Shown here in pieces: positions 1-10,159 of a stretch of DNA of 64,000 nt. The DNA lies in contig CM031611.1 of assembly GCA_018398815.1 (NCBI GenBank), positions 48,777,763 to 48,841,762 of the forward strand, written 5' to 3'. Below the pieces are notes generated by a model. It saw nothing but the letters and a program-made list of their open reading frames with translations, had not been told where the DNA came from and did no database searches. The stretch comes from Conus ventricosus (lineage: Eukaryota; Mollusca; Gastropoda; Neogastropoda; Conidae). Every line of letters starts with the position of its first letter. Position 1 is the first letter of the stretch. The translations under genes and the position numbers were made by a program.

Positions 1-1030
1 TGGTAGGGAACTAGGATTTTGGAATGAAAAGTCTAGCAGAAGACAGGAGAATGAAGGTCATGTGGATCGTGCTTGCATAGAAAAAGAATCGGACATAAAA
101 CCCTGCATCAAAGTCAGGTATGGTGTGGGTCAAGGACTGGACTGTATGATAAAGTTTTGTAACTGACCTATCTTGTGAGAAAATTTGAAAAATCATTGAT
201 AAAGCTCTGCCCACCCCGCCCCCCATCTCCTAATGAAAAAAGAAGTGGACGAACGAATCACAAGACAAAAATAGGGACGCGTTTCGACCTCTTAGGTCTT
301 CTACTGGCAAGATACACAACACTCCGGACAACGAAAATAAACGAACAATCACTGATCTTCATCCAATTTGGCGCAAGATAGGCGTTATGAGTAAAGCTAG
401 GTGCGGCTGTGAGTGAAATAGAGAATATATCTGTGAACGCAGCATGGGAAAAGGAGGCACAATTTTCATTTGTTGTTTATTTGCATTTCATTAAATTTAT
501 AAATATTTCTCAAATAAAATGCAAAGAAAGAACAGAATGGATTTATCTGTTATTGTTTTTCTTTTTCTTTTTTCTACACGTACTACATACTCCGATCACA
601 ACGAAGGGGAGGTAATTTGGTTGCAAAAGTTGCAACTTTCTTTTGAGCGTTACTCTGAAACTTGAATTTTCTGAACTATGGGTTTTGTGTCAAAAGATGC
701 ATAATCAAGTGATCTATCCCCCCATAAGATGACAGAATACAAGAAAATTCTTGTTTACATTCTTTACCTTTAAAAGGTAATAAGGAAATTAATCATAATT
801 CAGCCTCCAGTCAATCTTGTACAGCTTTAGTTTCCACGCCAGCAATAATGTCTGCAGAATTCTGTTAGCAATAAAGACACATACACAGGCAAATGAACAG
901 CATAAATATTTGCACATTAAAAAAAATCTCATCTTGATTTAAAAAAAAGCTGTCCATGGCATTCAGTTATCAAGTTCCATCCTGCGAATCAGTATTTTCA
1001 TGTCACTGCCGCTCATGTCACAGATCACTT
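1..1030. other. AT-rich non-coding stretch
   Basis: I see no convincing exon, RNA gene or repeat array here. The stretch is AT-rich. If the minus-strand exon candidate at 1031-1339 is real, this would be its 3' untranslated and downstream DNA. Confidence 0.4.
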
Positions 1031-1339
1031 TTATTCACTGTTTTGTGGCCTTCCTGGTAGCAAGTTCTCTTGAGGATTTCTTGGCCTGTCCACTTTCTTT
1101 TTTGTTGTTGTCTCAGGTGTTAACAGAACTCCTTGGCTTGCACTGGAAGCGGAAGAGGATGGGGCACTGTTCTTTGATTTAGATTCTATGACAGGTGGTT
1201 TGGGACACACCAGATCCTTATGCTCTGCAGCAACAAACTCCCTGGTGTCTCTGTTGAGATACTCCGCATGCTTCCGGGACAGACTCGGAGGTTTGATTAT
1301 GGGAGCAGTCAGACCTTTAGGAGGAAGATCAGCATGCAA
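1031..1339 (-). CDS. Candidate last exon of an unrecognised minus-strand gene, cut at its 5' side by a LINE
   Basis: On the minus strand about 100 codons stay open to a stop at 1031-1033. The predicted peptide is hydrophilic: a Pro/Lys-rich start, a stretch including RKHAEYLNRDTREFV and EHKDLVCPKPP, a Ser/Ala run, then a basic Lys/Arg/Pro tail. It does not look like transposon protein and I do not recognise it. The open frame runs directly into plus-strand LINE sequence at about 1335. No good acceptor of the right phase is visible at that edge, so the exon seems truncated by the LINE insertion. The exon candidate at 2330-2537 has the same orientation and may belong to the same gene, but its phase does not join directly. 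The coding call is inference from composition and length. Confidence 0.35.
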   Translation of the reverse strand: MHADLPPKGLTAPIIKPPSLSRKHAEYLNRDTREFVAAEHKDLVCPKPPVIESKSKNSAPSSSASSASQGVLLTPETTTKKKVDRPRNPQENLLPGRPQNSE

Positions 1340-2110
1340 AGTTCTGCACCTTGGAAAGAATAATCCACACTATCAGTACACATACTGGAAAATGGGGTTA
1401 ATAGAACACTGGAAAGTACTATTGCTGAGAAGGATTTAGGTGTCACCATGGACCCAGATTTGAACTTTGAGACTCATATAAACAACATTGTGAAAAAGGT
1501 AATCAAATGGCTGGTCTTCTTGTGAGGACTGTTACAAATAAATCTCCTGAAATTATGATTTTCCCTTGTTGAAAGCTCTAGTTGACCAATTATTGAATAT
1601 GAAACTCAGTATGGGGCCGCTATCTTAAAAAACATATAAATATGATTGAAGGTGTTCAACGAAGATTTACCAAGTGTATAACTAGAACGAGTACTCGTGA
1701 TCTTAGTTATGAGGAGCGCCTAACTCTGTTTAGGTTGCCTAGCCTAGAATTCAGAAGACTAAGAGGTGATCTCATTGAAGTATACAAAATTATACACAAT
1801 ATTTATGATCCTTGCACCACCTCTTCCTTGTTCACTATGGCTAACTATGAAAAGACTCGAGGACATAACTTCAAAATAACCAAAACTAATTATGCAAACT
1901 AACCAGTTTCGCAAATTTTTTACTAACCGTATACAGCCCTGATATGGCCTTTGCGGTCGGCTGGGCTATAAGCAACATTATCTTATCTTACTAACCCTAT
2001 CATTAATCTGTGGAAACCTTTCCGATGACACTATCAACGCGCCATCAGTAACGCATTTAAAAATCAAATTGACAAAAAGTTTAAAGGACCAGGTATTTTC
2101 CACTGAGTTG
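1335..2110 (+). mobile_element. Non-LTR retrotransposon fragment (C-terminal reverse transcriptase), with a nested insertion
   Basis: The plus strand encodes, across frameshifts, the C-terminal part of a CR1/Jockey-type reverse transcriptase. It starts at KVLHLGKNNP, continues through LGVTMDPDLNFETHI and a connection region with VQRRFTK and SYEERL, then LEFRRLRGDLIEVYKI. The frame breaks near 1920 and resumes near 1988 with TNPIINLWKPFPDDTINAPS, the usual end of this class. Between the two halves lies a 59-bp foreign insertion flanked by a 9-bp repeat (listed separately). The copy is 5'-truncated and dead. Confidence 0.75.
1929..1987 (+). mobile_element. Ultra-short LINE 3'-end insertion with target site duplication
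   Basis: The segment holds a GCGGTCGGCTGGGCTATAAG core and ends in a TTATC tail. It is flanked by TTACTAACC at 1920-1928 and 1988-1996. Removing it rejoins the reverse transcriptase frame of the host LINE. A second copy of the same 3' end lies at 37549-37634 with a different flanking duplication. Confidence 0.7.
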
Positions 2111-2329
2111 GATCTTTATTAAGATGATGATAAATGTAGTATACACTATGCCTGACTTAAGCCATTGGGACTTTCACGAGAAGTGATCTAAAAGCACATA
2201 AACGGATACTGATCATGAGGGCAAAAGGCTATTAGCCTATAGCCATACATTTCTGTGATTCTGTGATCTTTCCGAAGCTTGATCACCTGTGTCGATCAGT
2301 ATCGCAAGACAAGTGGATGTGCACCTCAC

Positions 2330-2537
2330 CTGACTCAAGAAATTCAAAATGATAGAGTAGGGAGCAAGGCTGCCCATCTTTGTACTTACAGCTGCAAGTG
2401 AAGCTCTTCTCACTTTTCATGTCCAATTTGCCAGCATTTGAAGCAAAGTCACACACTCTGGTCTCTGCTTTGAAGTCAACATCCGTCATTGTGACAGAAG
2501 TTTCTCCTCCCTTTCCAGCTGCTGTCAGTCTGCTCAG
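2330..2537 (-). CDS. Internal exon of an unrecognised minus-strand gene
   Basis: On the minus strand a 208-bp block lies between a good acceptor (TGTGTTTCAG, ending at 2538) and a good donor (CAG|GTGAGG, after 2330). One frame is open throughout and gives about 69 residues. These start LSRLTAAGKGGETSVTMTDV and continue through a Cys-containing region with FTCSCKYKDGQPC and the end LLYHFEFLES. The alternation of hydrophilic and aromatic residues looks like a folded domain. I cannot assign a family. The exon ends in phase 1. The partner exon may be the one at 1031-1339 or may have been lost. Confidence 0.5.
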
Positions 2538-2676
2538 CTGAAACACACAGTACAAACCCAACTAGGTTTCCTTCAGGATATTCAATGAATGTCTAAATAT
2601 AATTTACAGTCATCTTTCACCTACCTTGTTTACACTTCCCATTCTTGACTTTGTAACAGTCACATACACACTCACT

Positions 2677-2733
2677 AACACACACACACACACGCACACG
2701 CACGCACGCACGCATGCACGCACCCCACACACA

Positions 2734-2772
<39 letters not shown>

Positions 2773-2780
2773 ACACACAC
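2677..2780. repeat. Compound (AC)n / (GCAC)n microsatellite
   Basis: CA dinucleotides with interspersed GCAC and CACC variants run over about 100 bp. The open frames across it are low-complexity artefacts. Confidence 0.9.
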
Positions 2781-3478
2781 AAAAATGTCACCATGAAAAT
2801 TACAGGCTGCTAGAAACAAACAGCATGGAAAAAATTTAGCAGACGTTCTGATGAAAAGACTTTAACACAAAATACAGCTGCAGTTGGATGAGATGTATGT
2901 TGGAAATTGTATCGAGAAATGTTGTCAAATACACCGTTATATTATTCTAGACTTGTAACTTTCCTTTTTTCCACCTAAAAATGAACGCTTTAAAGACAAA
3001 ATTCTCCAAAAATGTATATTGCCTGTGTGGTGCACAAATCACATTTTAATCACATTTTATTCCATTGTAAAAGTTTCCGATGTTTTCTACCTGATTCAGT
3101 CACAGCAAAGAACGTTTCGGAAGAAAACATAGATGATTTATTATATGACACAAAACGTTTTACTACAAATTGCTGAATCCCTAATTCACACCCCATCAGG
3201 TCATTCCTGTAGATTTTTTTTTCTTCCAATGTAGATTAGTGGTGTGGGACACATCCACCCACCCACGTTTCTGTATTTTGCATTTTATTTGTTACATGTA
3301 TCTTTTAACATTTCCTCTTTACTGTTAATGCAGTGTTCACAGTTTTCATTACCTCAACATTTACACTCTCACGCACTCACACACACTCACAGACAGAATA
3401 CACTCACTCACGCACACTTTGGTCTAATATCACTTATGGTGAAAAGACGTAAAAACAAAGAACGAACGAACGAACACA

Positions 3479-3480
<2 letters not shown>
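2781..3480. other. Non-coding, no feature seen
   Basis: AT-rich sequence without credible exon signals. It lies upstream, in minus-strand terms, of the exon at 2330-2537 and could be its intron. Confidence 0.3.

Positions 3481-3482
<2 letters not shown>

Positions 3483-3547
<65 letters not shown>
3483..3547. repeat. (AG)n microsatellite
   Basis: An uninterrupted run of AG dinucleotides of about 65 bp. Confidence 0.95.
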
Positions 3548-3551
<4 letters not shown>

Positions 3552-3609
3552 ATAGACCAAGTGATTATCAAAATCTTTTCCCGTACTTTTCCCGTTCATA
3601 TATATGTAT

Positions 3610-4893
3610 GATATATGAACCATATGGAGAGGCACAACATACTGACAGACAGAAACCACCGCTTCAGATCCGGCTACTCCTGTGAGACGCAACTGATCAC
3701 CACAATGCATGATCTCTTGGAGTCCTTCGATGCGGGAAGCAAACCGATGTTGTGATACTGGACTTCAGTAAAGCCTTTGACACGGTACCTCACAAACAGC
3801 TACTTCACAAACTCGATCATTATGGAGTACGAGGAACCGATTCTTAAATGGCTCACTGACTTTCTGATGAAAAGGAGGATGTGAGTGGTGCTGGAGGGAG
3901 AGGCATCAGGAGAGGTAGCTGTCGACTCCAGTGTCCCTCAGGAACAGTGTTGGGGCCACTACTCTTTTCTGTGCCACATCAATGACCTACCGGAAGCAGT
4001 GAAGTCAAAAGTACGACTCTTCGCTGACGATTGCCTACTGTACCGCAACATCAACACCCTTCAGGACCACATCACCTTGCAGGAAGACCTGAGACACCTT
4101 GAGGACTGGGCCAAGAGATGGGGGATGCGCTTCAACGCACAGAAATGTTACATCCTGTCCTTCCGGAGCAAGTCTACCTATATGTACAGCCTCAATGGAG
4201 TCTTCCTGAAACAGGTTCAGCAAAACCCGTACTTAGGAGTACTCATCTCAGATGATTTGAAATGGGGTCAACACATTGCAAATATTGCTCGAAAAGCTGG
4301 ATCAACAGTGGGCTTCCTACGCCGAAATCTCAGGAATTGCCCGAAGGAGTGCAGGCGCCAGGCGTACATAGCATGGTGAGATCCAGACTGGAGTATGCAG
4401 CTACAGTGTGGGACCCATATTATCAACAGGACATTGAGAAGTTGGAGAGGGTACAGAGACAGGCAGCACGCTTCATCACAAAGGATTATAGGTCCAGGGA
4501 ACCAGGTTGCATAAGCCGAATGCTGCGGGATTTGAATCTCCCCCCGCTGGCTGATCGTCGCAGACAGGCACGATTAGACCTGATGTTCAAGATAGCGGGA
4601 AGTCTATCCCCGCCATTCCCCCGAAAAACTTCCTGACCCCTGTGAGTGCTGGCCGCAGACGGACACGACCCCCCAAGTATGAGGACTTTGAAGTCTTCAA
4701 TATTACAGAACACCGTGTGGTCAGTAACACTCGCGGCTTCAAACTACCTGTCTGTAACACAAGTCAGTACACCCACTCCTTCTTCGTGCGGACAGTGATG
4801 GACTGGAATCATCTAGGGGAGGATATCGTCAGTGCAGGCTCTGTCAGTGCATTTACAGCAGCACTTGGCAGATCAACATCGCCTGCCTACTAG
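3610..4893 (+). mobile_element. Non-LTR retrotransposon reverse transcriptase fragment (CR1/Jockey-like)
   Basis: Several plus-strand frames together give a reverse transcriptase from the fingers to the end of the protein. In order: RSGYSCETQLI, then after a frameshift VVILDFSKAFDTVPHKQLL, then the catalytic LFADDCLLYR near 4017-4046. Next come LQEDLRHLEDWAKRWGMRFN, NPYLGVLISDDLKWGQHI, GFLRRNLRNCP, LEYAATVWDPYYQQDI and VQRQAARFITKDYRSR. The protein ends at a stop at 4891-4893. Frameshifts near 3730, 3840 and 4370 show it is dead. The 5' half with the endonuclease is absent, so the copy is 5'-truncated. It differs in sequence from the LINEs at 1.3 kb and 42-45 kb. Confidence 0.85.
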
Positions 4894-5426
4894 CATCCTG
4901 ACAGCAGTAGAGTTTTTAGCCAGCTTTTTTTGTCTTTTTTTTTAACCTGTAGAAACCTGTTGTGGCTACTCACAGAGACCTTAACCCAGTAGAAGATTGT
5001 GAGGACAAAGTGGTGGCTTTTTAAACTATTTTGCGCTCTCCCTTCCGTGCATTTGCTTGATTGGCTTCTTGACGTATTGTTCCAGATCCAGATCCAGTTT
5101 GGGCCTAAACTGTAACCGTGGACTCGGACTGTGATTGGAGGCTGTCTAAGGGTGGCCCTAATATCGGTCAAAACTTCGAAGCGCACAATAGATTGGAGGA
5201 TGGTCTATTTCACGGCAAAGTTCCTTAGGCAGGCGTAAGCGGGGACAGCAAGGCGCACGTCCCGTATTTCTCCACGATGTTGAATCCGATTTATCTCGCT
5301 GATGGGTCAATCATTGTTGGTTATGCAACATTATTCTGCTTATGCAAACAGTTGCAGGGTTTTCATCGCAAACAAGTGAAAGATGTTGATAATCGCTTTG
5401 TCTATTAATTTGCCGGATGTGTTGCA

Positions 5427-5610
5427 GACTAGTCGTGCGATAATACGACTCGCAACCAGTCGGATTATTGGCCACATGTTTGTGCGACGAGAAAATGGTG
5501 TTGCGGTGACACGCTAGTGTGTTCGCTATAATACGACTCGCAACTCAGTCCAGCTATTGCAGACTAGTCGTGCGAACGACTAAAAATTGGTTGTTTCGTG
5601 CACGACTACT
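5427..5610 (-). repeat. Diverged copy of the CGACTAGTCG palindromic satellite, inverted relative to the 10-kb copy
   Basis: On the minus strand this reads like the array at 9993-10150. It has CCAATA..CCGACT, then GTTGCGAGTCGTATTATCGC, then the CGACTAGTC core, twice, about 145 bp apart. Related but degraded unit sequence lies between them. The plus strand therefore contains TAATACGACTC by chance. Confidence 0.65.
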
Positions 5611-5879
5611 AATTAACGGGTTCGTAGCGTTGGGAAGTTTGGGAAAGTTGTGGGAAAAAGATGTTATTTGCCAGGTGGAAGTCTTTGAAAATAGAAACAT
5701 GAATCGGTTTGGAAGTTTGTGAATTTAGAGTATGTCACCAATAAAGATTCCACTCGAAAAAATCGGGGACATGAAATTTTAACATATAGAGGACACAACT
5801 TCATAAAATATAATAAAAGCGATCGGATGAAACGCGCGAATTGAGTAGACAGTACGAACTCTCGAATTTCAAGCGCAAC

Positions 5880-6085
5880 TCGACGGAAAGACTTCCTTGG
5901 GAATTCCGGGTCTCTCAGAGACAACAAAATGCCGGACAGTGCGTTTTCAACGAGCTGTGGCTCGAAATATTCGACTTTACAACGATGGCTGCGATAAATC
6001 CTGGCACAGCGGTCTGCTACTGTGCGCGTGCAGACCAATAACATCGGAATTGAGAGACAACTTGTGTGAAGTGAGCCCTCTAAAG
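5880..6085 (+). pseudogene. Possible frameshifted F5/8 type C (discoidin-like) fragment
   Basis: One plus frame gives LRDNKMPDSAFSTSC and a neighbouring frame continues with INPGTAVCYCARADQ. The order of a PDSAFS-like opening, a Tyr/Ser stretch and a GTA..C.AR segment resembles the start of a discoidin domain, but a frameshift and stop separate the parts. The block is richer in CpG than its AT-rich surroundings. It could be a decayed exon or a fragment carried by a repeat. This is weak. Confidence 0.2.
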
Positions 6086-6090
6086 CAGTA

Positions 6091-7050
6091 ATGCGCGTAA
6101 GGTCTAATAAATGTTCAATCTTGCGTGGATCACGGTCACATTCTCTTGGTCACAGGAAGCAAAATGAACAAGACCGAAAATATTTTTGTGAACCTTTTGT
6201 TTCAGTTAGCAATGCTATCCAAACGCTTCTCCAATCACCATACCTTCAACCACTAAAGTTTTTTAATTTTTCTTATACAGTTTCGGTTGACGTTTTTGCA
6301 TTTAAAGAAAGAAAGAAAAAGATGTTGTCATGTGACCTGCGCTTTGAAGGAAACATGTTACAAATTTTGCCAGTATTTGCAAAGTGGTGATTCCTTCATG
6401 TCTTGTATGCAATACTACTAGTACTATTCTTTCTGTTCTCATACTCTTCTCTCCTAGAACTTCTGCTCTGATATCATTATACTACTACTAGTACTACCTA
6501 CGCGTTTACTACCAGCACTATACCACACGTAATTTTCATTATCCTATTTTGTTAATTATAATTTTTAAAAGGTTGGGAACTATCTACTAGGAAATATCTC
6601 ATGTGAATTTATTAATTGTTATATTAACTAATGTGAAGTTGAAGATAGTATTTTTCCATTAAGGATGTTCATAATTGTAATGTAAATAGTGTTTTTTTTT
6701 TAAAAGTTAATACCATTAATAGCAACTTGAATTTAAACAGTTTAAGTTTTAGTACTGGAATTATTCACAATAACAGACATTTTTTGAATTTAATGTTTAA
6801 CAGGTTATTGACAGGAATTTATAATGATCAGATCAATATTTACAATTTTTATAAATTTCTGATACAGATAATAAGCAGTACATTCTTACCACTGTTTTTT
6901 AAACAATGTTAAAGAACATATAATTGTGACATAATTATGGATGATTGTAATAGCTGAATAATGATTGTGATGATTATAAAGATTTTGCACCTACACTAGA
7001 ACGAAAAAATTGATATGATGATTAAATCAAGAATCGATTTTTTGGTGTTA
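6091..7050. other. AT-rich non-coding stretch
   Basis: Very AT-rich DNA, with TACTACTAGTACTA-type short direct repeats around 6410-6500. No coding signal was recognised. Confidence 0.4.
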
Positions 7051-7299
7051 TATTTAAAACTTTATTAAACACAAAGAAATTTGTATTTCAGGTGCAAAGC
7101 AAAGAAACGAATGTGGCTTCCATTGGGAAGAAGTGGTTGCACCCATTGGTTGGATCTTCATGGGCATCCAGCGCAACATTTTGTCTTCCACCAGCCAGCT
7201 CCTCGTCTGTTGCACCAGTGGCACATCTTCAGAGGTTCCCGTCTCACTCAGCTGCATGCGTATAAGATAAACAGTTTGTGGAGTTTGGCTATGTTACGT

Positions 7300-7683
7300 G
7301 TCTGGACAGAAGTGTTGAAAGCCGAGGTGTATGCAGTAGCATATGCAATGCATAACATCCATTACAGTATGAAATCAATTGTGATGGCAGATGAAACAGC
7401 TGTTTAAGCCACTGTTTACTGTTCAGCAACATGCTGCAGCGTTTTTTCGTGTGTTATTCGAAGCAAAACCAAGAAATATTAGTATACTTGGTCTTGGGCC
7501 AATTTTTCGTACAAGCACCAGAAACGTAACGGCAGCAGAAAACTATGTGCTTCTTTTTGATGAAACGCTGAACCAGAATTCTCCAGGAAAAACAGTTGGT
7601 TGTGTATGTCAGATTCGGGGAACCGTGAATTGTTGCTCTCTTACAAGATACTTTGACTCCAAATTCATTGGTGATCGATAACT
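7300..7683 (+). pseudogene. hAT-type transposase-related remnant
   Basis: Two adjacent frames give, in order, KAEVYAVAYAMHNIHYS, LFKPLF, GLGPIF, VLLFDETLN and LTRYFDSKFIGD. This order is typical of a widespread hAT-derived animal protein family. Its members have a K.AE....V..HYS opening, a G..P.F segment, the FDE.LN motif with the first acidic catalytic residue, and a RY..S.FLG motif. Frame changes near 7400 and 7640 and the lack of the C-terminal half mark it as a dead fragment. The assignment rests on motif order and is inference. Confidence 0.5.
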
Positions 7684-8640
7684 TGAGACTGTTCTACTAA
7701 AATGGTAATCTCTCACTACTAATACATTGGCCGCCTTTGAATTGACAGTTGTTGAAGTCTTGTGACATTAGTGCAGAATCCTTGATTCATTTTTCAAATA
7801 TACCGGCAGTGCATTGTGGCTGAAAATAGGAAAGGAATAATTTAGTCTACATTTTCTGTGGGTCATCACAAATGGACAAAAAAGGCGAGAAGGATTGGGT
7901 TGTGATAACAAGGAACTGTTCTATTAAAGGTAATCTGTCTGTCGTTGGTTTGTGTTATTTACATGTCCCTTTTATCTACCTAACTTCAGTTTTAGGGCTG
8001 CTTAAATAAAATAAAGGTCTTTGAAAAAATCCAGAAAGGGGTTTTGAAAGTTTGGGAAAAGTTTGGGAATTTGGGGATGCTCTTAGGCTATGAACCCTGA
8101 TTAAGCATGACTGTTTTGAGCTGTGCGCGCCTCCTCCCTCTCTCTCCAAGCAAAGCAAAAAAAAATGATAATCATGATGAAGATAAAAAGTATATTAAAA
8201 AACTCAGCAAGAATAGTCAGACATAATCGTGGAACGGCGAAAGGACAGTCTAGCATGGTGACGTCACAAATGTCATCACGCCTCCTGGCCCTTTTCCACA
8301 TGTCTCGTACTCTACAAGATTGGGACCGATTCATTTGAACTTGAAGCTCCACGTGCTACATCCGTGAACAGATGTGTAGCCTACCTGCATTTAAATCATT
8401 TCTTCCATTTATCCTAAGGACGCGGAACATCCTGCACCAGGACACTCCCGTGCATCAGCAGACCCCTCCTTGTCAGTCCTGCGGGATCACTTTGAAGGAG
8501 AAGCTCAAACGTTTTCACTCTCATCCTCCTTGTCCCTTCACCTCTCTGTAAGTAGAGAGTATTGCTCGCTGAATGGAGGTCCGTTACAAGTAACCATGAA
8601 GAAGATCTTGTTTGGTTAAGTTTCAGTGCCATCCATTCTT
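7684..8640. other. Non-coding, no feature recognised
   Basis: No exon pair or repeat family recognised. Short open frames exist on both strands without family resemblance. Confidence 0.3.
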
Positions 8641-8659
8641 CAAGTCGTCACGGGCGCTG

Positions 8660-8860
8660 CCCGATGTTCAACTGTCCGAAAAGTCAATAGTCCGACGTTT
8701 TCTGTTCCGACGTAGCGATTGTCGACATCCATTCTGACTATCGATACTTCGGAATTCTGAAACAATCTGTTTCAACAGTCCGAAGAAGCGTTTATCCGAC
8801 ACTCCCGATGAAAAGTTTGTTTCGACGTGTCGATAGTCCGAAAGTTAATTAACACGTTTT
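8660..8860. repeat. Cluster of TCCGA-containing short repeats
   Basis: The motif GTCCGA or close variants recurs about every 25-40 bp (AACTGTCCGAA, ATAGTCCGACG, ACAGTCCGAAG, TATCCGACA, ATAGTCCGAAAG). Between them are related GTTTCGACG/TCGATA words. It looks like a decayed array of a short, partly palindromic unit. Confidence 0.4.
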
Positions 8861-8906
8861 AAAAAGTTCTTTTTTCTTGTTGTAGTTGTGGTCTCCGTTG
8901 CTGCTG

Positions 8907-8907
<1 letters not shown>

Positions 8908-8980
<73 letters not shown>

Positions 8981-9015
8981 TGTGAGATATATGTGCGCCC
9001 GTGCATCTGTTTGCG

Positions 9016-9080
<65 letters not shown>

Positions 9081-9107
9081 CGCACACACACGGCGCACAC
9101 ACACACG
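8908..9107. repeat. Compound (GT)n-(TC)n-(AC)n microsatellite
   Basis: GT tract, short TATATG interruption, second GT tract to about 8978, CT tract at 9018-9048, then AC tract. The outer GT and AC arms are self-complementary and could fold into a cruciform. Confidence 0.95.
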
Positions 9108-9453
9108 TCTTTAAAAAAAAAAAAAGAAATCGGGTAAATATAACGCGGCCCTTTAAACAAGCACACTAATAAGGAGTAGTTTCTTTCCTCTTCGCCATTT
9201 ATTCCTCTTTAGTTTCTCTAGTTATTCCTCTTTAGTTTTGTTTCCTTTTGATTGGTTACTCAAGTACGTAGCTTGGTTGGTTGGATTTTTTATCAACTTT
9301 GAAGTGCTATGCTTTGTATTTTGATCATGATGCGAAGAACAATAGTGGGTTAGTTTTTTTTGTTTTTTTTATAGTTTCATACTTATGCAAAGAAACACAA
9401 AATTTGTGAGTTTCATTTTATCTTTTTTTCCCAGGTGCACGGCACAGTGCGGC

Positions 9454-9456
<3 letters not shown>

Positions 9457-9514
<58 letters not shown>

Positions 9515-9522
9515 GCGCGCGC
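9457..9522. repeat. (GT)n-(GCGT)n-(GC)n microsatellite
   Basis: A GT run grades into GCGT and then GC repeats, a sequence type prone to Z-DNA. Confidence 0.95.
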
Positions 9523-9737
9523 TAGATCGATCTAGAGATGGGAATGAAAAGCACAATGAAGTCACGAGTTTCTTGACTTGATTCGAAGAATACAATTTAA
9601 TCCAGTGTAGTGTTCTTCGTTCAGTAAACGGGTAAGATTTTGAATAAAAAATCATGCACCCACTCGCACACACACACACACGCTGGTGTTCGTGAGTGCA
9701 CTTGCTTGATTCGTGAGTGCGCGCGTGCACAGACAGA

Positions 9738-9739
9738 CA

Positions 9740-9778
<39 letters not shown>

Positions 9779-9819
9779 TCTCACACATGCACACACACGC
9801 GCGCGCGCGCGCGCGCGCG

Positions 9820-9905
<86 letters not shown>
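9738..9905. repeat. Compound (AC)n-(GC)n-(AC)n-(AT)n microsatellite
   Basis: AC tracts flank a GCGCGC core, followed by about 67 bp of pure AT, which is fully self-complementary. Confidence 0.95.
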
Positions 9906-9907
<2 letters not shown>

Positions 9908-9992
9908 GTGTAGGCTAACAATTCTACCGTCATTGTAATGACTTAGCAAAGAAAATTAAAAAAGAAAAACGAAAAAGGGGGTGGGGGTGGAA

Positions 9993-10150
9993 GACTAGTC
10001 GTGCCAATAGCCGGACTCGGTTGGGAGTTGCATTATCGCACGACTAGTCGTGCACGCAACCATTTTTTAGTTGGTCGCACGACTAGTCGTCCAATAGCCG
10101 AACTCGGTTGGGAGTTGTATTATCGCACGACTAGTCGTGCACGCAACCAC
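9993..10150 (+). repeat. Palindromic satellite, two direct units of about 88 bp
   Basis: Unit 1 begins at 9993 and unit 2 at 10081. Each holds GACTAGTCGTxCCAATAGCC, ACTCGGTTGGGAGTTG, ATTATCGC and the perfect 16-bp palindrome GCACGACTAGTCGTGC (10038-10053 and 10125-10140). After that comes ACGCAACCA. A half-degraded palindrome bridges the units near 10077. A diverged inverted copy is at 5427-5610. Confidence 0.75.
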
Positions 10151-10159
10151 TTCCATTAA

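Noticed and set aside
5440..5540. TAATACGACTC resembling a phage T7 promoter, twice
   Set aside because: It lies within the palindromic satellite family, also present at 10 kb in the other orientation with diverged sequence, and lacks the rest of the promoter. Vector contamination is not supported.
7054..7260. Minus-strand exon with acceptor ATGCAG and an open frame of 67 codons
   Set aside because: No donor of convincing quality and no family resemblance; it partly overlaps the hAT-type remnant on the other strand.
8845..9170. Long open frames across the CA/CT microsatellite
   Set aside because: They consist only of His/Thr, Cys/Val or Arg/Glu repeats produced by dinucleotide runs in all frames.
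9413..9949. 178-codon minus-strand open frame
   Set aside because: Mostly Ile-Tyr, Cys-Val and Ala-Arg dipeptides from AT, AC and GC repeats; no unique domain.
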